A stretch of DNA of 64,000 nt from JAUSIF01 sp040901465 (GTDB taxonomy: Bacteria > Pseudomonadota > Alphaproteobacteria > Rhizobiales > Xanthobacteraceae): the NCBI GenBank assembly GCA_040901465.1, contig JBBDYN010000024.1, positions 62,001 through 126,000 of the forward strand, in the 5' to 3' direction. The notes under the pieces were generated by a model. That model was given only the letters and a program-made list of their open reading frames with translations. It had not been told where the DNA came from and did no database searches. The stretch's first letter is position 1; every line of letters begins with the position of its first letter. Shown in pieces: positions 58,675 through 64,000 of this stretch. The translations under genes were made by a program, and so were the position numbers.

Positions 58675-59459
58675 AAAGCGCGGAGCAGCAGCCGGCCGAG
58701 ACTGCGATCGAGGTCGCGAACCTCACCCACGTCTATGCCGGGCCGGAAGGCGGCGTGCCGGCACTCGAGGACATTTCGCTGAGCGTGGGCGTCGGCCGCT
58801 TTGTCGTCATCGTTGGCCCGAGCGGCTGCGGCAAGACCTCCCTCCTGATGATGCTGGCCGGGCTGAGGCATCAGACCTCGGGCACCGTGCTCTGCTACGG
58901 TCGCCCGATCCCGGACCCCGACCCCACCCGTGTCGGGGTGGTGTTCCAGGAAGCGAGCCTGTTTCCCTGGCTCTCGGCGCTCGACAACATCGAGTTCCCG
59001 CTCAGCCTGCGCGGCACGCCCAAGGAGGAGCGTCAACGGCGCGCCGGCGCCATGCTCACGCTCGTGGGGCTCGACGGCTTCGGCGCGCGCTATCCGCACG
59101 AGCTCTCCGGCGGCATGAAGCAGCGCGTCTCGATCGCGCGCGGCCTGGTGCAGGATCCGCCGGTGCTCCTGATGGACGAGCCGTTCGCCGCGCTCGACGA
59201 GCAGACGCGCATGACCATGGGCCACGAGCTGCTGCGCATCTGGAACGCCACGCGCAAGACTGTGGTGTTCGTCACCCACAGCCTGACCGAGGCGGTGTAT
59301 CTCGCCGACGAGGTGCTGGTGATGTCGGCGCGGCCGGGTCGCATCATCGATCGGATTGCCGTTACGCTGCCGCGTCCGCGCAACTACGAAATGATGGCGA
59401 CCGACGTTTTCGGTCGCCTGCGCGACCGCATCTGGCAACAGATCAGGAAGACGGCGTGA
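58653..59459 (+). CDS. ABC transporter ATP-binding protein (SsuB/TauB-like)
   Basis: A 268-residue ATPase with the start at 58653 (MQLVANLKSAEQQ). Walker A is VGPSGCGKTSLL and the Q-loop is in VVFQEASLFPW. The signature LSGGMKQRVSIARGLVQDPPVLL precedes Walker B LLMDEPFAALDEQTR and FVTHSLTEAVYLADEVLVM (switch His). It powers the two permeases on either side. Its end overlaps the next permease start (GTGA). Confidence 0.93.
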   Translation: MQLVANLKSAEQQPAETAIEVANLTHVYAGPEGGVPALEDISLSVGVGRFVVIVGPSGCGKTSLLMMLAGLRHQTSGTVLCYGRPIPDPDPTRVGVVFQEASLFPWLSALDNIEFPLSLRGTPKEERQRRAGAMLTLVGLDGFGARYPHELSGGMKQRVSIARGLVQDPPVLLMDEPFAALDEQTRMTMGHELLRIWNATRKTVVFVTHSLTEAVYLADEVLVMSARPGRIIDRIAVTLPRPRNYEMMATDVFGRLRDRIWQQIRKTA

Positions 59460-60280
59460 GGTCCACCATGCGCCGCCCTGCCCCCTCCACCGTCCGCTGG
59501 CTGATGCTAATCGCGGTGCTCGCACTGTGGGAGATCGTGCCGCAGTTCGAGATCATCCCCGAACTGTTCCTGCCCTCGCTGTCGAAAACGCTGACCGTGC
59601 TCTACCAGAACCGCGGCACCTATTTCGCCGCGCTGCTGGTGACGCTCTACGAGGTGGGCTTCGCCATGCTGATCTCGTGCGTCGGCGGAATCCTGGCCGG
59701 CGCGCTCATCGGCGGCGTGGCGCTCCTGCGCAGCCTGTTTCTGCCGATCTTCTCGAGCCTCTATGCGGTGCCGATCGTGATCCTTTACCCGATCATGACT
59801 GCTTGGTTCGGCGTCGGCTCGGAATCGAAAATCATGTTCTCCGGCATCTACGCCTTCTTCCCGGTCATGCTCACCGCTGCAGCCGGCATCCGCACCATCG
59901 ACCCCGCCTTCCTGCTCGCGGCGCGCAGCATGGGTGCGACGCGGCAGCAGATGATCACGCGCGTGATCATCCCGGCCTCGGTGCCCACGGTGTTCACGGC
60001 GTTGCGCCTCGGCGGCGCGCTCACCATCATCGGCGTTGTCGTATCGGAAATGCTGACCTCGGCGGCCGGCATCGGGTACCTGGTAACGCTCAACCGCACC
60101 ATCCTCGACAGCCCGCGCGTGTTCGCCGCTATCCTTATGATCTTGGTGCTCGCAGTCGCCTACTACATGATCGCGCGCAGCATCGAGCGCAGGTTCGTGG
60201 TGTGGCAATCCGCCGGCAGGAAGCAGCAGGCGGCTTCGCGCGACGCGGCCGCCGGCGTCCCCGCGCCGCAGCCGGCGTAA
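59456..60280 (+). CDS. ABC transporter permease (SsuC/TauC-like), 2
   Basis: A 274-residue permease with about six segments. The first in-frame GTG at 59456 overlaps the ATPase stop (GTGA), and an ATG at 59468 is also possible. The coupling-helix EAA loop reads IDPAFLLAARSMGATRQQMITRVIIPASVPTVFTAL. The C-terminal tail is soluble and Ala/Pro-rich (KQQAASRDAAAGVPAPQPA). Two different permeases suggest a heterodimeric channel. The MetE-like gene follows after 28 bases. Confidence 0.92.
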   Translation: MRSTMRRPAPSTVRWLMLIAVLALWEIVPQFEIIPELFLPSLSKTLTVLYQNRGTYFAALLVTLYEVGFAMLISCVGGILAGALIGGVALLRSLFLPIFSSLYAVPIVILYPIMTAWFGVGSESKIMFSGIYAFFPVMLTAAAGIRTIDPAFLLAARSMGATRQQMITRVIIPASVPTVFTALRLGGALTIIGVVVSEMLTSAAGIGYLVTLNRTILDSPRVFAAILMILVLAVAYYMIARSIERRFVVWQSAGRKQQAASRDAAAGVPAPQPA

Positions 60281-60308
60281 AGCCAAGACAGTAAGGAGTG
60301 TCGCGCCG

Positions 60309-61343
60309 ATGATTCCAAAGATCCTTCCCACCACCGTGGTCGGCAGCTACCCGCAGCCCGACTGGCTGGTGAACCGGCAGTTGCTCTCCAAGGTGGTGCC
60401 GCGCACGCGCATGAAGGAAATCTGGCGCATCCCGGAGCCGTATCTCGAGGAAGCGCAGGACGACGCCACCATCGTGGCCATCCGCGACATGGAGCGCGCC
60501 GGTGTCGACATCATCACGGACGGAGAAATCCGCCGCGAAAGCTATTCCAACCGCTTCGCCACCGCGCTCGATGGCATCGATCTCGACAATCCCGGGGAGG
60601 TCAAGACGCGCTCGGGCCAGATGACTCCGGTACCGCGCGTTGTCGGCAAAATCGAGCGCAGGCGGCCGGTCGAGCTACGCGACATGCAGTTCCTGCGCAA
60701 GAACACAACCCTGCCCGCCAAGATCACGCTCCCCGGCCCCTTCACCATGGGCCAGCAGGCCAAGGACGACTTCTACAAAGACGAAGAAGCCATGGTCATG
60801 GACTTCGCCGCGGCCGTAAACGAGGAGGCGCACGACCTGGAGAAGGCCGGCGCCGACTGCATTCAGCTCGACGAACCTTGGGTGCGCAACAACCCGGAAG
60901 CGGCGCGACGCTATGCGGTCAAGGCGATCAACCGGGCCCTGCAGGGCCTGAAAGTGCCAACCATCGTGCACATTTGCTTCGGCTACGGGCTCGTGGTGCC
61001 GGGAGAAACGAAGCCGCATGGCTACGCCTTTCTACCCGAACTCGTAGACACCACTGCGCAGCAAATCTCGATCGAAGCTGCACAGCCCAATCTCGATCTC
61101 GGCGTGTTGAGGGACCTCGCAGGCAAGAAAATCATGCTCGGCGTTCTTGACCTCAGCGATCTCCATGTCGAAGCCGCCGCCAAGGTCGCCGAGCGCATCC
61201 GCGCCGGCCTGAAATACGTCTCGCCGGAGAACCTGATCCCCGCGCCCGATTGCGGGATGAAATACCTGCCGCGGGAAGTCGCGTTCGGAAAGCTTCGGGC
61301 GATGGTGGAAGGGGCCGGGATCGTGCGGCACGAGCTCTCATGA
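60309..61343 (+). CDS. Short MetE-like (core MetE) zinc methyltransferase
   Basis: A 344-residue protein equal to the C-terminal catalytic half of cobalamin-independent methionine synthase; the N-terminal half is absent. The substrate loop is TTVVGSYPQPDW, and ADCIQLDEPWVRNNPE is the active-site DEP. Zinc ligands are His221-x-Cys223 (VHICFGYG), Glu256 (ISIEAA) and Cys315 (APDCGMKYL). The Cys-to-Glu gap is 33 residues rather than about 22 in MetE. Core-MetE enzymes move methyl groups to thiols, sometimes from methylcobalamin, and the fold also includes epoxyalkane:CoM transferase. Genomic linkage to an importer suggests its acceptor or donor comes from outside. The true substrate is unknown. 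Confidence 0.88.
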   Translation: MIPKILPTTVVGSYPQPDWLVNRQLLSKVVPRTRMKEIWRIPEPYLEEAQDDATIVAIRDMERAGVDIITDGEIRRESYSNRFATALDGIDLDNPGEVKTRSGQMTPVPRVVGKIERRRPVELRDMQFLRKNTTLPAKITLPGPFTMGQQAKDDFYKDEEAMVMDFAAAVNEEAHDLEKAGADCIQLDEPWVRNNPEAARRYAVKAINRALQGLKVPTIVHICFGYGLVVPGETKPHGYAFLPELVDTTAQQISIEAAQPNLDLGVLRDLAGKKIMLGVLDLSDLHVEAAAKVAERIRAGLKYVSPENLIPAPDCGMKYLPREVAFGKLRAMVEGAGIVRHELS

Positions 61344-61448
61344 ATGCGGCGCGGTCCGGAGGCGAAAGAAACAAGAACGTAAACTGTAAAACGGCGTGAA
61401 ACGCCGACAGTGACCCGCGATAAAAATCTTGTAAGTGCTTAAAAGAAG

Positions 61449-61524
<76 letters not shown>

Positions 61525-62008
61525 GCTATTGCGTGCCGCGCGGTCCCGGCGCGGAGCCGGGTGGCTCTACCAAAGCACCTCTGGGCTGTCCATAGATGAA
61601 GCGCCGTCGCCGCGCGAGCAAGCGGGCCACATGCATTTCGGCGGAGAGAAATTTCCGCGGCCGCGGCGACGGTTCACGAAATCGGTGTCGCCCGCCCTGG
61701 GCATTTCGCCCGGCGCTCGGCGGAACCCGCCCACACCTGCTCGCGATTCAGCCAACCTGATATCGGAAATCGGAAACTGGGCCCCGCCCGGGACGACCCG
61801 CGAACGTCCCACCTCTGCCGTTGACAGATGCAAGCCCACCGGGGTCAAATACATGAAAATCAATGCGCGACAATCGATTACAAGCCGCAACTTAGGTGAA
61901 AGCGGCGCGGTGGGCGTCTGGTATAATAGCTTATTGAAGATTATGGGCCCCTCGGGAATCCTGTGGTGGGCTCCGTGCCACTGAACGCATTCGATGGGAG
62001 GAAATTCG
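61525..62008. other. Gene-free stretch of 484 bases between tRNA-Lys and the TAXI operon
   Basis: No gene or RNA recognised. It holds the 5' flank of the tRNA (its promoter should be here, reading left) and the promoter of the TAXI-TRAP operon (reading right, entry at 61919). The open frames read as low-complexity sequence. Confidence 0.5.
61919..61927 (+). promoter_or_regulatory. Extended -10 promoter (TGgTATAAT) of the TAXI-TRAP operon
   Basis: TG-G-TATAAT matches the extended -10 of a sigma-70-type promoter, in an AT-rich patch unusual for this DNA, 81 bases before the TAXI binding-protein ATG. No good -35 is seen at 17-18 bases, which the TGn motif can compensate for. Confidence 0.6.
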
Positions 62009-63058
62009 ATGCAAAGAGCAAGACTAGGACTGACCTTCGCTGTATCGGCCGCGGCGCTTGCCGCCGTGTTCGCCGCATCCGCGATCCAGCCGGCCGGCGC
62101 GCAAGAACGCAAATCGATCCGCTGGTCCACTTCGAGCGTGGATTCCTACGGCTACAAGATCGCGGCGGCGATGACGAGACTCGTCGAGGAAGCGCTCGGC
62201 AAGGACTACACCGTCACCGTTCAGCCCTACCCGTCCACGACCGGCGACATGAAGGCGGCGATGGATGGCGATGGCGAGATCGGCTACACGGCCGACGTCG
62301 GCATGACCCAGCTCTATGAGGGCACCGGCGGCTTCAAGGACTACAAGCCGGCCAAGGGCAAGCTGGTGCACACCTGGTACGCCTATCCGATGGAATCGTT
62401 CATGGCCGTGCCGGCTGCCAAGGCCGGGGAGTACAAATGCCTGAAGGATCTCAGCGGCAAGCCGACTTTCTTCACCACGGCCGGCTTCATGAACTGGCTG
62501 AACTTCCAGCGCATGTACAAAGTACTCGGCTACGATTTCAAGCACGTGCAGATCGACGCCAAGACCAACTCTGATGCGCTTCAGTCCGGCACCATTGCCG
62601 GTTCGGTCGCCTATACCACCGCGGGGCGCTCGCTCGCACCGTATTGGAAAGAGACTGACGTTCGCACCGACGTTCGGATCATCAATCCGTGTCCTGACGA
62701 AATCGCGAAGCTCAAGGCCGCGGGTCTTGCGATCGCCGAAGTCGATCCGAAGGTGGCGTTCAGCAAAGATGTGGGCGTTTCGAAGATTCTCGGCGTGCCG
62801 ATCCTGTTCGGCTACAACGCGCGCGCCGACATGCCGGAGGACGTCGTCTACAAGATACTGAACGCGTTCTATAAGAACCGCGACGAACTGGTCAAAGCCG
62901 ACCCGGGCTTCACGCCGATGGCGAAGGACTTCGTCGGCATGCAGGTTCAGGGCATTGCCGCCAATCCGGACATTCCCGTGCATCCGGGCCTCGCCAAGTT
63001 CCTGAAGGAGCACAAGGCCTGGAACGACAAGTGGAAGATAGCGGCCAGCGCCAGTTGA
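62009..63058 (+). CDS. TAXI-family TRAP solute-binding protein, second system
   Basis: A 349-residue periplasmic protein. GGGAGG precedes the ATG at 62009, and the signal peptide is LGLTFAVSAAALAAVFAASAI with a cut near AGAQE. Features of the TAXI family are IRWSTSSVDSYGYKIAAAMTRLVEEALGKDYTV, GDMKAAMDGDGEIGYTADVGM, DLSGKPTFFTTAGFMNWLNFQRMYKVLGYDF and DALQSGTIAGSVAYTTAGR. It delivers an unknown organic acid to the fused permease whose gene starts 127 bases later. A GC hairpin lies in that gap. Confidence 0.92.
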   Translation: MQRARLGLTFAVSAAALAAVFAASAIQPAGAQERKSIRWSTSSVDSYGYKIAAAMTRLVEEALGKDYTVTVQPYPSTTGDMKAAMDGDGEIGYTADVGMTQLYEGTGGFKDYKPAKGKLVHTWYAYPMESFMAVPAAKAGEYKCLKDLSGKPTFFTTAGFMNWLNFQRMYKVLGYDFKHVQIDAKTNSDALQSGTIAGSVAYTTAGRSLAPYWKETDVRTDVRIINPCPDEIAKLKAAGLAIAEVDPKVAFSKDVGVSKILGVPILFGYNARADMPEDVVYKILNAFYKNRDELVKADPGFTPMAKDFVGMQVQGIAANPDIPVHPGLAKFLKEHKAWNDKWKIAASAS

Positions 63059-63075
63059 TCGGATAGGCCAAGCGA

Positions 63076-63114
63076 CGAGGGCGAGGAGCCTGCGCGCTAC
63101 GGCGCGGGCCCTCG
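63076..63114 (+). terminator. Intercistronic hairpin between TAXI binding protein and permease genes
   Basis: Perfect 7-base arms CGAGGGC (63076-63082) and GCCCTCG (63108-63114) enclose a partly paired GC-rich loop. There is no following U-run. This suits a partial terminator or an mRNA-stabilising stem that lets the binding protein outnumber the permease. Confidence 0.45.
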
Positions 63115-63185
63115 CCTTCGTGTAACGATTCAAGAAGCGCACGGCGCCCCCTGGGGACCGCGGCGCCGGCGATCGGGGAAGAGCC

Positions 63186-64000
63186 ATGTTCGGCGACATG
63201 CCGAAGCGCTACGTCAATCTGCATAGCGCGATCTTCGCGTTCTCGCTGATCATGTTCGTCTGGCTGGTCTGGTATTTCTACACCGGATACGGCGGCGCGC
63301 AGGAACTCGTCGCGCGGGTCATGTCGATCGCGCTGATCCTACAAATCCTCTTCATGTACCGGGAGAACTATCTCTACCCGTGGCTGCCGCCTGTCGTGAA
63401 CCACGTGTTGGTGGCGCTCTATATCGCGATCGCCCTCTATGCCTTCTGGCACTTCTGGTGGGAATTCGAAGAGATCGCGATTTACCGTCAGGGTTCATAC
63501 ACGCGGCAGGATTTCGTCGTCGGCCTGCTCGTGTTCCTGCTGGTCATGGAACTATCGCGGCTCGCGCATCCGATCCTGTTCTGGGTCAATGTCATTCTCG
63601 TCTTCTACACGTTCTGGGGCTATCTCAGCCCGATCGATTTCTTCTGGCATCCGGGCACCACGTTTTATCGCGTGGTCACGTCGAGCACGGTCGAAATGTC
63701 GACCGGCATCTACGGCATCTACGGGCAGCTGGCGCTTACGCTGATCGCCGCCTTCCTGCTGCTCGCCGGGGTGGCGAACGGGTTCGAAGCGCAGCGCGCG
63801 ATGATCAACGTCATGCGGATCATCGCCGGCCGGTCGCGGCAGATGGTTCCGCAGACCGCGGTGCTGGGATCGAGCGCAATCGGCATGATCAGCGGCAGCG
63901 GCTCGGCCAACGCCGCCGTTGTCGGCACCATCACGATTCCCCTGATGATGCGCTACGGCGTACCGGGCACCTTCGCCGCAGCGGTGGAGACCGCGGCTTC
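63186..64000 (+). CDS. Fused TRAP permease (TAXI-TRAP), N-terminal part, cut by window edge
   Basis: The frame is open from the ATG at 63186 (MFGDMPKRYVNLHSAIFAFSL) to the window end, at least 271 residues. Several membrane segments are visible. Then comes the large-subunit signature GSSAIGMISGSGSANAAVVGTITIPLMMRYG, matching the fused permease of the other TAXI system at 44771. It imports the ligand of the upstream binding protein. The C-terminal half is beyond the window. Confidence 0.92.
   Translation, partial: MFGDMPKRYVNLHSAIFAFSLIMFVWLVWYFYTGYGGAQELVARVMSIALILQILFMYRENYLYPWLPPVVNHVLVALYIAIALYAFWHFWWEFEEIAIYRQGSYTRQDFVVGLLVFLLVMELSRLAHPILFWVNVILVFYTFWGYLSPIDFFWHPGTTFYRVVTSSTVEMSTGIYGIYGQLALTLIAAFLLLAGVANGFEAQRAMINVMRIIAGRSRQMVPQTAVLGSSAIGMISGSGSANAAVVGTITIPLMMRYGVPGTFAAAVETAA

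Overview
The window is chromosomal DNA of a GC-rich Gram-negative bacterium. The best fit is an alphaproteobacterium of the order Hyphomicrobiales (Xanthobacteraceae/Nitrobacteraceae-like). Pointers are complete ADP-heptose and LPS-core genes, many TRAP/TAXI uptake genes, several redox orphans (form II CoxL-like, CtaD, NuoI), an ScfR-type regulator beside isocitrate lyase, and short dispersed palindromes of the type common in that group. The taxonomic call is inference from gene content. No rRNA is present, and only one complete tRNA was found.

Layout. 0-3 kb: a GT4 glycosyltransferase cut by the left edge, a LpxH-like metallophosphoesterase, a LysE exporter and a FAH-family hydrolase. 3-7.4 kb: a putative outer-membrane barrel protein, then a TPP-riboswitch operon thiM-thiE-thiD that ends in an orphan TRAP solute-binding protein. 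7.4-14.5 kb: an orphan cytochrome oxidase subunit I, a CBS protein, a small ORF, an orphan NuoI, a stand-alone Lrp-type RAM domain, two tandem EamA transporters and two c-type cytochromes. 14.7-19.4 kb: two tandem orphan CoxL-like molybdenum hydroxylase large subunits. 19.6-25.2 kb: PobA and an RND efflux pair.

25-43.6 kb is the cell-envelope block. It holds MurJ, an aminotransferase/oxidoreductase pair for a sugar precursor, transaldolase, WaaC, WaaF-GmhB-GmhA, HldD-HldE, GalE, Ugd, an RfbD-like reductase with a Lys-rich repeat tail, GalU, an MsbA-like exporter and ManC. Together these supply ADP-heptose, UDP-sugars and GDP-mannose for LPS core and polysaccharide.

43.7-49 kb: a TAXI-type TRAP transporter next to divergent gentisate 1,2-dioxygenase and fumarylpyruvate-hydrolase-like genes, suggesting aromatic-acid uptake and breakdown. 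49-56.5 kb: two SDRs, an NTF2-like protein, a DUF4170 protein, isocitrate lyase with a divergent ScfR-type regulator, a second HTH regulator (possibly S24/LexA-like), a 38-residue membrane peptide candidate and a GST.

56.5-61.5 kb looks like a compact integrated element. An intact tRNA-Lys(CTT) is followed on its 3' side, 4.9 kb away, by an exact 45-bp copy of its 3' half starting at the anticodon loop. The enclosed DNA holds only a five-gene co-directional operon (ABC importer plus short MetE-like methyltransferase) and no integrase. 62-64 kb: a second TAXI-TRAP system, cut by the right edge.

The strongest unusual signals are this integrase-less tRNA-flanked element, the riboswitch-controlled orphan TRAP binding protein, two regulator loci with clear repeated operator-like motifs, and the tandem CoxL-like subunits without partners.
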